Assembly: GCA_003157575.1 (NCBI GenBank)
Contig: PMKA01000529.1
Span: forward strand, 197-6,038
Direction: 5' to 3'
Length of the DNA stretch: 5,842 nucleotides
Source of the DNA: Opitutia bacterium
Lineage (GTDB): Bacteria > Verrucomicrobiota > Verrucomicrobiia > Opitutales > Opitutaceae
Part shown: positions 1-5,308 of the stretch, in pieces
How the letters are laid out: each line of letters starts with the position of its first letter
How positions within the stretch are numbered: position 1 is the stretch's first letter
Program-made: the position numbers and the translations under genes
The notes under the pieces: generated by a model
Told to the model about the DNA's origin: nothing
Seen by the model: the letters and a program-made list of their open reading frames with translations, nothing else
The model's database searches: none

Positions 1-249
1 GTCGACGTGCGCATAGTGGCGCTTCTCCGTCTGGTACTCCACGTGGGCGACCGCGATGGTGACGGTCTTGGTGGCATCGCGCACGGTGCCCCCCTTGGCG
101 ATATCCGCATAGGCTTTGACCTCGGCCAGCCCCTTCTTTGCCTGGACCGATAGGATCGCTGCCGTCAACGTCGTTTTGCCGTGATCAACGTGGCCAATCG
201 TGCCGACGTTGACGTGCGGTTTTGTGCGTTCGAATTGTGCTTTAGCCAT
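1..249 (-). CDS. tuf: Translation elongation factor EF-Tu, N-terminal 83 codons (gene continues off the left edge)
   Basis: EF-Tu is the GTPase that delivers aminoacyl-tRNA to the ribosome in the cytoplasm. The start is the ATG at 249-247, and the frame stays open to base 1. Residues 6-26 follow the EF-Tu consensus closely: [18 protein letters not shown], then the P-loop G1 motif GHVDHGKT at 19-26. Residues 69-83 ([15 protein letters not shown]) lead into the DCPGH switch II motif, which lies outside the window. The switch I/effector segment is atypical: residues 52-65 read [14 protein letters not shown], where most bacteria have a sequence ending in ARGITI. The Thr that contacts Mg2+ and GTP appears to be kept as Thr64, and the segment is two residues longer than in E. 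coli. There is no clear Shine-Dalgarno sequence before the ATG (CTGTCTCCACCAC). The tRNA-Thr gene lies 67 bp upstream, as at E. coli tufB. Identification is secure. Function of the variant switch I is inferred to be normal. Confidence 0.97.
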   Translation of the reverse strand, partial: MAKAQFERTKPHVNVGTIGHVDHGKTTLTAAILSVQAKKGLAEVKAYADIAKGGTVRDATKTVTIAVAHVEYQTEKRHYAHVD

Positions 250-303
250 GTGGTGGAGACAGTTGAATTAGATGATTGACCTCTGGCCTGTCGTCGTGGA
301 GGC

Positions 304-315
304 GCCGACGTTGAC
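304..315. repeat. 12-bp copy of tuf coding sequence in the tRNA-tuf spacer
   Basis: GCCGACGTTGAC occurs at 304-315, just after the tRNA-Thr 3' end, and again at 202-213 inside tuf, where it encodes the VNVG segment. Both copies have the same orientation and are 102 bp apart, and the bases flanking them differ. It may be chance. It could also be a trace of slippage or a leader element resembling the tuf message. I see no ORF or other feature in the 67-bp spacer (250-316). Confidence 0.5.
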
Positions 316-316
316 C

Positions 317-392
317 TGGAGCCCAGAACCGGACTTGAACCGGCGACCCCGTCCTTACCAAGGACGTGCTCTGCCAACTGAGCTATCTGGGC
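317..392 (-). tRNA. trnT: tRNA-Thr, anticodon GGU, CCA encoded
   Basis: The complete 76-nt cloverleaf can be folded by eye on the minus strand. The acceptor stem is GCCCAGA/TCTGGGC with seven Watson-Crick pairs. The D stem is GCTC/GAGC around AGTTGGCA. The anticodon stem CGTCC/GGACG encloses the loop TTGGTAA, giving anticodon GGT at 359-357. The variable loop is GGGTC. The T stem GCCGG/CCGGT has one G-U pair and the loop TTCAAGT. The discriminator base is T, followed by genomically encoded CCA (319-317). G1-C72, C2-G71, G35 and U36 agree with the known identity elements for bacterial threonyl-tRNA synthetase. The tRNA decodes ACC and ACU. It lies directly upstream of tuf on the same strand, so the tRNA and the tuf mRNA probably come from one transcript by RNase processing, as at thrT-tufB in E. 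coli. Confidence 0.97.
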
Positions 393-428
393 AGACCAAG
401 CCTAGGCCAGAAAGGGAAAGAAGGGTTG

Positions 429-457
429 AAAGTGGAGAACGGGTTTTGAACCGTCAA
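429..457 (-). promoter_or_regulatory. Weak candidate promoter for the tRNA-Thr/tuf transcript
   Basis: On the minus strand a good -35 hexamer TTGACG (457-452) is followed after 17 bp by CACTTT (434-429). That is a poor -10 which keeps only the second A and the final T. Transcription would start near 421, about 30 nt before the mature tRNA. An AT-rich stretch (about 500-545), which could act as an upstream element, lies further back. The position is right for a stable-RNA/tuf promoter, but the -10 match is too poor for a firm call. Confidence 0.27.
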
Positions 458-475
458 CTGTAATCTTTGCAGATT
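439..475 (-). other. Two small hairpins resembling tRNA anticodon and T arms
   Basis: On the minus strand AATCT-GCAA-AGATT (475-462) is a perfect 5-bp stem with a 4-nt loop. It is followed by a segment with the T-loop-like sequence TTCAAAA and an ACGG/CCGT inverted repeat (454-439). The order and spacing recall the 3' half of a tRNA, and tRNA clusters often precede tuf in bacteria. No matching 5' acceptor strand or D arm is present, so this is not a functional tRNA. It may be a decayed tRNA, leader structure or chance. It overlaps the candidate promoter -35. Confidence 0.25.
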
Positions 476-535
476 CTTAGGTTTGGCTTCCGTCGTAATC
501 CGGTCTAACTTTAAGTGTTTATTTATTAACATCTT

Positions 536-550
536 ACGAATTCCATTCGT
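536..550 (-). terminator. Weak hairpin immediately after the operon's last stop codon
   Basis: ACGAAT-GGA-ATTCGT is a perfect 6-bp inverted repeat that begins at the last base of the TGA stop of the TonB-like gene. It is AT-rich and is followed by AAGATGTTAATAAATAAAC, not a T-tract, so it does not meet the rule for an intrinsic terminator. It could be a weak transcript-end structure or protect the 3' end. The rest of 393-549 contains no credible ORF. Confidence 0.25.
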
Positions 551-1293
551 CAGGGGCCCACCACGACGCGATACATTCCGGGACTCAATCGCTCCCCCAG
601 CCGCAAGGTCTTCTCAATGTAGTCGCGGAAAAAAACGTCCACGTCCTCCACGTCGGAGCTGACCGTCTCCACCGGCCTTCCCAACAGGCCCTCCGCCGTC
701 ACGCAGACCAGAAACTCCGCCGGCTGCCATTCCGTCTGGCCGGCCGGCAACGCGACGTCGCCCGCGAGGTTCGGCACCCGGACCAGCCTGCCGGTGCCCA
801 CCTCCCGGATCTCCAGAACCGCAGCCCGGGCCGCCAGCGGCGTCAGCGCCACATCGGCGCGATCGAAGGCGAGAAACGGATCGCGCGACGGAGTCTTCAA
901 CAGGTCCGCCGGATCCCGCGGCGTCGAACCGGCGGAGGCGATCGGAAGGGCGAGCTCCGCGCGCCCGTACGTCAGCTGGGCGTCAAAATCGGCGAAAACC
1001 CGCCCGGGCTGGGGCTGCACCGCAAGCGGAAGCGGACGCTGGTTCGTGTTCCATTCGGTCGGCAGGAAAAGAGGCGTCGGATCAAAGAACGTCGCCTGGT
1101 CGCTCAACCACGAATCCTCCCTGGACCCGCCGAGCGGCGCAATCGACACCCGCGACAGCGCGGCCTCCGGAGGCCGGGCGCCGCCGCCGGGCAGGGGCCG
1201 GAACAACGCGACAAAACCCAGCAATGCCACAAGGACAGTGAATCCTGCCACCCACCATCCGGCTCTTCTTCGTCGTGTCGCAGCGTTGGCCAT
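550..1293 (-). CDS. Single-pass membrane protein with TonB-like C-terminal domain (probable transducer of the ExbB/ExbD unit)
   Basis: This 247-aa protein is the last gene of the operon, 23 bp after the exbD-like stop. Residues 1-14 are basic (RRRR at 7-10). They precede one hydrophobic helix at about 13-31, then a Pro/Gly-rich stretch (32-42), so the bulk should be periplasmic. The middle part (45-190) has no fold I recognise but contains a striking block, FFDPTPLFLPTEWN (69-82). The last 60 residues suggest the TonB C-terminal arrangement: a strand EFLVCVTAEG (193-202), a second strand PVETVSS (207-213), a helix around 218-235, then PG and a final strand MYRVVVGP. Unlike E. coli TonB the helix has no His (no SHLS motif) and there is no long Pro-Lys/Pro-Glu spacer. 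By context it is the third subunit of the motor unit, linking ExbB/ExbD to the periplasm or outer membrane. An upstream ATG at 1362 is possible but would overlap exbD and add only low-complexity Arg/Gly sequence. The TonB assignment is inferred from topology and neighbours. Confidence 0.72.
   Translation of the reverse strand: MANAATRRRRAGWWVAGFTVLVALLGFVALFRPLPGGGARPPEAALSRVSIAPLGGSREDSWLSDQATFFDPTPLFLPTEWNTNQRPLPLAVQPQPGRVFADFDAQLTYGRAELALPIASAGSTPRDPADLLKTPSRDPFLAFDRADVALTPLAARAAVLEIREVGTGRLVRVPNLAGDVALPAGQTEWQPAEFLVCVTAEGLLGRPVETVSSDVEDVDVFFRDYIEKTLRLGERLSPGMYRVVVGP
629..635 (-). repeat. 7-nt homopolymer (T7 on coding strand)
   Basis: A run of seven T in the coding strand covers Val220-Phe222 of the TonB-like protein, near its C-terminus. 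A one-base slip would change the last ~27 residues. Each of the other three main operon genes carries an 8-nt run. Confidence 0.9.
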
Positions 1294-1316
1294 TTTGCCC
1301 GTCCCCGTCCTGCCGC

Positions 1317-1769
1317 CTAGTGTTCGTCCGGCGCGCCGGCGCGCGCAGGCTCCATGGCCCATTGCACGCCGCCGGTAAAGCCGGCGTTGGCCGCCATCTC
1401 GGCGATGATCCCCAGATCCTCGAGCGCCACCCGCCTGTCGGCGCGCACGAGCAGGGCGAGTCCCTTCTCGCGCCGGGCTCGTTTTTCCAGCCAGCCCTGC
1501 AGCTGCGCATAGTCGAGCATGCCGTCGTCAACCAGCACCATCCCGGACCGCCGGAGGCTGATCACGACCGCTGTCGGCGCCGCGCCGGCATCCGCGAGCG
1601 CCATCTCGGGGAGCCGGAAATCCACCCCCAGGCCGGGCGCGAGCACGAAGCGCGAGCCGAACAGCAAAAAAAACACGACGATCAACGCGCCGTTCACCAG
1701 GAACAGCATGTCGAGATTCCGCGGCGGCGGCCGAAGCCGCGCGGCAAGATCCAGCGGATGCGTGATCAT
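1317..1769 (-). CDS. exbD: Divergent ExbD/TolR-family protein
   Basis: This 150-aa protein has the usual length and topology of the family: a short cytoplasmic N-terminus (1-19), one transmembrane helix (about 21-37), then a periplasmic domain. The segment GVDFRLP (48-54) matches the V-D-V-x-LP strand that follows the helix in ExbD and TolR. Later parts fit the family pattern: TAVVISLRRSGMVLVDDG (66-83), an amphipathic helix (87-102), ALLVRADRRVALEDL (105-119), and EMAANAGFTGGVQWAMEP (124-141). In E. coli ExbD and TolR the essential proton-relevant Asp lies 24 residues before the LP pair. Here that region reads LVNGALIVV, and the best-matching position is Asn26 (codon AAC at 1694-1692). The only acid nearby is Asp20 at the cytoplasmic edge of the helix. 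The ATG shares the sequence ATGA with the exbB stop, so translation is probably coupled and the two subunits made together. The family call is fairly sure. Whether it conducts or uses protons is open. Confidence 0.85.
   Translation of the reverse strand: MITHPLDLAARLRPPPRNLDMLFLVNGALIVVFFLLFGSRFVLAPGLGVDFRLPEMALADAGAAPTAVVISLRRSGMVLVDDGMLDYAQLQGWLEKRARREKGLALLVRADRRVALEDLGIIAEMAANAGFTGGVQWAMEPARAGAPDEH
1666..1673 (-). repeat. 8-nt homopolymer (T8 on coding strand) in exbD-like gene
   Basis: Eight consecutive T in the coding strand encode Phe33, Phe34 and the start of Leu35 inside the transmembrane helix. Such a run is unexpected in GC-rich DNA, though Phe-rich membrane sequence explains part of it. 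A frameshift here would remove the whole periplasmic domain. Confidence 0.9.
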
Positions 1770-2461
1770 GGCCTGGCGGCGGGCTTCCCCTCCGCGCCCG
1801 GCCCGCCCTTCCCGCCCGCAGGCTGCGCCCGGTATTCAATGAGCAGATACTTCATGATCTCGTTCCCCCCCCATTCCACGTCCCGGACGATCGCGCGGAC
1901 CCGGCTGCTGAGGAAATGGTACGCCAGATGCCCCGGAATGGCGATGACCAGCCCGCCCGCGGTGCTGATCAGCGCCTGCCACATGCCCCCCGCGAGTGCG
2001 TTGGCCGAGACGTAATTTCCGCCCTGCATGAAGGCCTGGAACGTCGTGATCATCCCCAACAGCGTCCCCAGCAGGCCGACCAGCGGCGCCACCTGGGCGA
2101 TCGCCGCTATCGAGCCCAGCCTGCGCTCAAGGACCGGGATTTCGATGAGCGCCGCTTCCTGAACCGAAAGGCGCATCGCCTGTTCGTCGCAGTCGGCGTG
2201 CAACAGCGCGGACTTCACCACGGCGGCGACCGGGCCGGGCGTCTCCTCGCACACCGTCAGCGCCTCCATCAGCCGCCGCTTGGCCAGGATGTTCTTGATC
2301 CCTCCCACAAAGGCGGTCGAACGGATCTGCCCGCGATGGAGGTAGAGCAGCCGTTCGATGAAGATAAGCGTGCCCGCCAGGCCCATTGCGAGCAACACCC
2401 ACATCATCGGACCGCCCTGTGCAAAAACATTGAAACTCAGACCCTTCATGATTCGGGACAT
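1766..2461 (-). CDS. exbB: MotA/TolQ/ExbB-family proton channel protein
   Basis: This 231-aa inner-membrane protein has the three-helix layout of ExbB/TolQ. TM1 is at about 16-36 (GGPMMWVLLAMGL, followed by the conserved IER at 35-37). A cytoplasmic domain spans about 43-113. TM2 is at about 115-140 with APLVGLLGTLLGM (125-137), the family signature. TM3 is at about 158-182 (ALISTAGGLVIAIPGHLAYHF). Thr133 and Thr167 match E. coli ExbB Thr148 and Thr181, which line the channel. Gln162 stands where E. coli has Glu176. The C-terminal tail (212-231) is rich in Gly, Ala and Pro. With ExbD it would form the pentamer-around-dimer motor powered by the proton motive force. The start is uncertain: ATG at 2461 or, four codons later, ATG at 2449. 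Neither has a good Shine-Dalgarno, and the second forms ATGA with the end of a possible 39-aa ORF. The gene ends in ATGA with exbD. Confidence 0.93.
   Translation of the reverse strand: MSRIMKGLSFNVFAQGGPMMWVLLAMGLAGTLIFIERLLYLHRGQIRSTAFVGGIKNILAKRRLMEALTVCEETPGPVAAVVKSALLHADCDEQAMRLSVQEAALIEIPVLERRLGSIAAIAQVAPLVGLLGTLLGMITTFQAFMQGGNYVSANALAGGMWQALISTAGGLVIAIPGHLAYHFLSSRVRAIVRDVEWGGNEIMKYLLIEYRAQPAGGKGGPGAEGKPAARP
1865..1872 (-). repeat. 8-nt homopolymer (G8 on coding strand) in exbB
   Basis: Eight G in the coding strand (TGG GGG GGG) encode Trp197-Gly198-Gly199, after TM3. A slip would replace only the C-terminal ~32 residues and alter the overlap with exbD. Confidence 0.9.
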
Positions 2462-2564
2462 TCTGCGCGGGTTTTGCCGGGATCGTAAATGCCAAAGAGA
2501 TGCCGGCCCCCGGCGGCCCGGCGGCGCCTTGTTCTCCGAAAATCGCTTTCGTCCTCCTTCTTCA
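2446..2564 (-). CDS. Possible small basic peptide between the TPR gene and exbB (hypothetical)
   Basis: A 39-codon ORF fills the 108-bp gap between the TPR gene and exbB. The peptide begins MKKEDESDFRRTRRRRAAGG and ends in AECPES. It is acidic at residues 4-8, strongly basic at 10-16, and has no membrane segment or family I recognise. Three things favour it. The ATG is only 5 nt after the TPR stop codon. GGAG lies 7 nt before the ATG, the best ribosome-binding site in the window. Its TGA overlaps the second exbB ATG (2449) as ATGA, the same coupling seen between exbB and exbD. Against it, G or C fills the third codon position clearly less often than in the neighbours (about 24 of 39 codons), and AGA and AGG codons are present. 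It could be a coupling leader or chance. Confidence 0.3.
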
Positions 2565-2569
2565 TGCCG

Positions 2570-5299
2570 CTACTCCGTCTTGACCGGGATTCCGGCGCCC
2601 TCGCGTGAGAAGCGCGCCAGCCGCCGCTGCGCCAGCATTCCGCCGGGCAGCTTCTGGTCAAGCAGCAGCTGGTAGGCCTGGCGGGCCTGGTCAAGCCTGG
2701 CCTCCCGCTCGTAAAGGTCCCCCAGCTCGAGAAGAATCCGCGACATCCAGTAGCGCCCCTTTCCGCCGAGCTCGGCCGCCCTGGCCGGATCAAGCAGGAA
2801 GCTGTTGACGACAAGCATCCACGTCGCCTGCGCCCTGTCCGTGTTGCCGCGCCTGTTCAGCGCATTGCCGTGCATGAAGCCGGCCTCCACGCGGAGGTCC
2901 GTCGGAGCCGTCGGCAGGTCCTGCAGCCGCTCATAAATCGCAAGCGCGCTCTCCCAGTGCGACGGATCCGCGCCGGCCTGGGCGTAATGGCAGTCGGCGA
3001 GCGCGAGCTGCGCAAGGAGCACGTCCTGGGCCTTCTGCTGGGCGAAATTGACCGTCAGAAACTCGTACACCTTCTGCGCCGAGCCGAACTGGTTCAGCTT
3101 GCGCAGCAGGTCCCCCTGCTTGAGGCGCGCGTAGAACACGAGCTCGTCCTTCGGGTAGTCCGTGACCAGCCGCTCGATCAGCCGGTTGGCCTCCTCGTAG
3201 GAGGAGTCCTGGCCGAGCCGCTCGGCGTCCAGCGCGGCCTCGTACAGCGCGAACGGGGCGTATTTGCTGCGTGGATATGCGTCGGCGAGGCCCGTGCACA
3301 GGCGCTGCGCCTCGACGATCACGTTGCGCTCGTAATAGTAGTCCGCCTCGGCGATGAACGAATACACCGCCGCATCCGTATCGTGATGGTCGATACGCAG
3401 CCGCTTCAGCAGATCGAGCCCCTCCTGGGCCGCCGCCGGGCGGGATTTGCCCGACTTGAGCAACGCCTGCGCCTTGAGCAACACGCTGGTGCTCGCCACC
3501 GCCGACTTGAATTCCGGGGGCAGCGCGCCCCACGGGCCCGACCCCAGGCGCGCCAGAAGCGCGTCCACCAGCCGGATCGCATCGTCGGGCGCACCGTTCT
3601 CGAACGCCAGCCGCGCCTGTAGCCAGGCCATGCGCACCGCCAGCTCGGGCGGCCGCGCCGCCGCACCCGCCTCGTTGACCAGGCGCGTCACGCGCTGCAG
3701 CGCGCCGGCCGTCCGGCCGTGCACCTGGAGCGCCCGCGCAAGGTTCCACTCGCCCTCCCAGCGGCTCACCGGATCGCCGCCGGGGGGGGCCGCCGCCGCG
3801 TCGAGAAGGGCCTCCGCATCCGCCAGGCGCTTCTGTGCGGCGTCAGGCTGGCCGGCGTCGAACAAATCCTGCGCGTCGAGGATCTCGGAGAGCACCTGCT
3901 GAAAATGCAGCACGCCCGGCCGCACCGCAGCCGGCGGTTCGCGTTGGGCCGACCCGTACGCATCGGCCGCGTTGCGGTAGTCCCCCGCACGGAAATACGC
4001 GTCCGCAACGAGCACCCCAAGCTGGGCGCGCGCATCGCCGGGCGGCAGTTCGGCGCGCAGCCGGGCGGCGCGGTCGGCCGCCGTGCGGTACCGCCGCAGC
4101 TCCCATGCAACGCCCGTCAGAACCCCGAGCGCCTGCGTCTTCAGCTGCGAACCCGGAAAACTTTCCAGCAGCGCACGCGCATCCTCCTCCGCGCCTCCGT
4201 AGTTCTTTTCCTTGAGGGCCACCTGCGCACGGAACACCAACAGGTCCTCCTTGATCGGATGCGGCGCGGGCGCCGCGATCAGCTGGTCCAGCTTCGCGCG
4301 AAATTCCTCCCGGGCCGGCCCGTCCTCGCTGCTGCGCGCCAGCAACTGCAGCGCGGCCCGCTGGGACTCGCGGCTGGCGGCCTGTTCGAGGAGTCCAAAG
4401 AGCGCGTTCCGGCCCACCCCGTCCTCCGCGCCTGCGATCAACCCCAGCAGCAGCCGCATGTCATCCAGGGTCTGCTTCTCCTCCGATGGCAGGGACTGCA
4501 GCTGCCGCTGAAGCACCGCCACCGCATCCGCCTTCCGCCCCAGCAGATTGAGGGCGATGGCATAGCTCCGGGCGAAATCGTGCCCCGTCTTCTGCCCCTG
4601 GAGGTGCTCCATGTTCTGCTGCAGCGCCTTCGCCCCCTGCTCCGTCGCCCGGCCCGTGAGCAGCCTCACGCGCTGCCGCTCGAGTTCGAAGCGCGCCCGC
4701 TGCAGGTCGGACACCGCGATCTTGATCGCCTCGTCGTAAGCCTGGTCCCTGCGTCCGATGTCATCGCCCAGATCCGCGATCACGCCCTCCAGGAACCGGA
4801 ACCACCCTTTCTCCGCCGCCGGCAGATCGTCCATCTTCACCTGCGCAGCCTCCTGCCTCGCCTGCTCGGCCTGCTTGCGGTACGCGGCGATCAAGCCCGC
4901 ACGCAGATGATAGGCGGAGGTGCGCGACCCCGAAAACCGGCCGAGAGCCTGCTCGGCGTCCGCAAGCCGCCCCTGGTCCAGCAACGCCCCGGCCAGTTCC
5001 AGCACGAGCCGGTCCTTCACCGCGCCGCTCGTCTCCGGCACATCGAGCAGTTCCCGCAACAAGGCCTCGGCCGCCGGCGAAAACCCCAGCTCGAGCGCGC
5101 GCTTCGCCGCCTCTTCCCGCACGATCCCGTCGGCCGGAATGGGCTTCACGTCCCCCGCCCTGAGCAGCGGAGCCACCGCGACCCCGTCGCCCGGGTCCGC
5201 CGGATCCGGCCGCACGGCGTCCTGGCCGCACAAACCGGCCGCGGCCAAAAACACCGCGGCCGTGGTGGCGGCGAGAGGAAGGGTCATCCTGCGGTTCAT
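2570..5299 (-). CDS. Large exported TPR-repeat protein, first gene of the ExbB/ExbD operon
   Basis: This 909-aa protein begins with a typical Sec signal peptide: basic NRR, then a hydrophobic LPLAATTAAVFLAAAGL (7-23), with cleavage likely shortly after. Cys24 is preceded by Leu, which does not fit a lipobox, so a lipoprotein is unlikely. The rest is almost wholly helical, with many TPR/SEL-like helix pairs. Clear units include 60-121, 350-384, 429-450, 555-585, 645-675, 676-712 (YPRSKYAPFALYEAALDAERLG), 715-749 (YPKDELVFYARLKQGDLLRKL) and 848-880. The pairs with YP and an aromatic at the helix start resemble YbgF/CpoB and BamD, which act beside Tol-Pal and the outer membrane. It should sit in the periplasm and bind proteins, perhaps as scaffold or partner of the motor encoded downstream. 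The start at 5299 has no nearby Shine-Dalgarno; GGAGG lies 20 nt upstream in a hairpin. A second ATG lies four codons in (5287). Confidence 0.88.
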   Translation of the reverse strand: MNRRMTLPLAATTAAVFLAAAGLCGQDAVRPDPADPGDGVAVAPLLRAGDVKPIPADGIVREEAAKRALELGFSPAAEALLRELLDVPETSGAVKDRLVLELAGALLDQGRLADAEQALGRFSGSRTSAYHLRAGLIAAYRKQAEQARQEAAQVKMDDLPAAEKGWFRFLEGVIADLGDDIGRRDQAYDEAIKIAVSDLQRARFELERQRVRLLTGRATEQGAKALQQNMEHLQGQKTGHDFARSYAIALNLLGRKADAVAVLQRQLQSLPSEEKQTLDDMRLLLGLIAGAEDGVGRNALFGLLEQAASRESQRAALQLLARSSEDGPAREEFRAKLDQLIAAPAPHPIKEDLLVFRAQVALKEKNYGGAEEDARALLESFPGSQLKTQALGVLTGVAWELRRYRTAADRAARLRAELPPGDARAQLGVLVADAYFRAGDYRNAADAYGSAQREPPAAVRPGVLHFQQVLSEILDAQDLFDAGQPDAAQKRLADAEALLDAAAAPPGGDPVSRWEGEWNLARALQVHGRTAGALQRVTRLVNEAGAAARPPELAVRMAWLQARLAFENGAPDDAIRLVDALLARLGSGPWGALPPEFKSAVASTSVLLKAQALLKSGKSRPAAAQEGLDLLKRLRIDHHDTDAAVYSFIAEADYYYERNVIVEAQRLCTGLADAYPRSKYAPFALYEAALDAERLGQDSSYEEANRLIERLVTDYPKDELVFYARLKQGDLLRKLNQFGSAQKVYEFLTVNFAQQKAQDVLLAQLALADCHYAQAGADPSHWESALAIYERLQDLPTAPTDLRVEAGFMHGNALNRRGNTDRAQATWMLVVNSFLLDPARAAELGGKGRYWMSRILLELGDLYEREARLDQARQAYQLLLDQKLPGGMLAQRRLARFSREGAGIPVKTE
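3782..3789 (-). repeat. 8-nt homopolymer (C8 on coding strand) in the TPR gene
   Basis: Eight C in the coding strand encode the end of Ala504 plus Pro505-Pro506, in an Ala/Pro/Gly linker (501-508) between helical repeats. Slippage would truncate the protein near its middle and, by polarity, reduce the downstream genes. Confidence 0.9.
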
Positions 5300-5308
5300 G
5301 CGTTTTGC

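Noticed and set aside
433..510. A second functional tRNA upstream of tRNA-Thr
   Set aside because: No 5' strand pairs with the would-be acceptor sequence TCTCCAC, there is no D arm, and the T-arm stem has mismatches.
480..552. Canonical rho-independent terminator after the operon
   Set aside because: The only hairpin there is AT-rich and lacks a following T-tract, so it is listed only as a weak structure.
1294..1362. Upstream start for the TonB-like gene (ATG at 1362)
   Set aside because: It would overlap the exbD-like gene by 46 bp and add 23 Arg/Gly/Ala-rich residues. The ATG at 1293 puts a basic segment directly before the membrane helix and leaves a 23-bp gap.
794..1378. 194-codon open frame on the plus strand
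   Set aside because: It is antisense to the TonB-like gene, which has a membrane helix and a sensible operon position. The plus-strand product is Arg/Ser/Pro-rich with no domain.
1275..2015. 246-codon open frame on the plus strand across exbD and exbB
   Set aside because: It is antisense to two clearly recognisable genes, and its Arg/His/Pro-rich translation is typical of a shadow frame.
2127..2495. 122-codon minus-strand frame overlapping the start of exbB
   Set aside because: It is out of frame with the clear ExbB protein, and its translation loses all hydrophobic segments.
2446..2814. Longer 122-codon version of the small ORF
   Set aside because: The upstream part overlaps the C-terminal coding region of the TPR gene and has shadow-like Arg/Ser/Pro composition. 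Only the last 39 codons fall in the gap.
2870..3622. 250-codon open frame on the plus strand
   Set aside because: It lies wholly antisense to the TPR gene, has Arg/Leu/Val-rich sequence without any recognisable motif, and is expected from high GC content. The TPR frame has a signal peptide and repeats.
5222..5299. Lipoprotein signal in the TPR protein (Cys24)
   Set aside because: The residues before Cys are A-G-L, and Leu at -1 does not fit the lipobox, which needs Gly, Ala or Ser there. An ordinary Sec signal is more likely.
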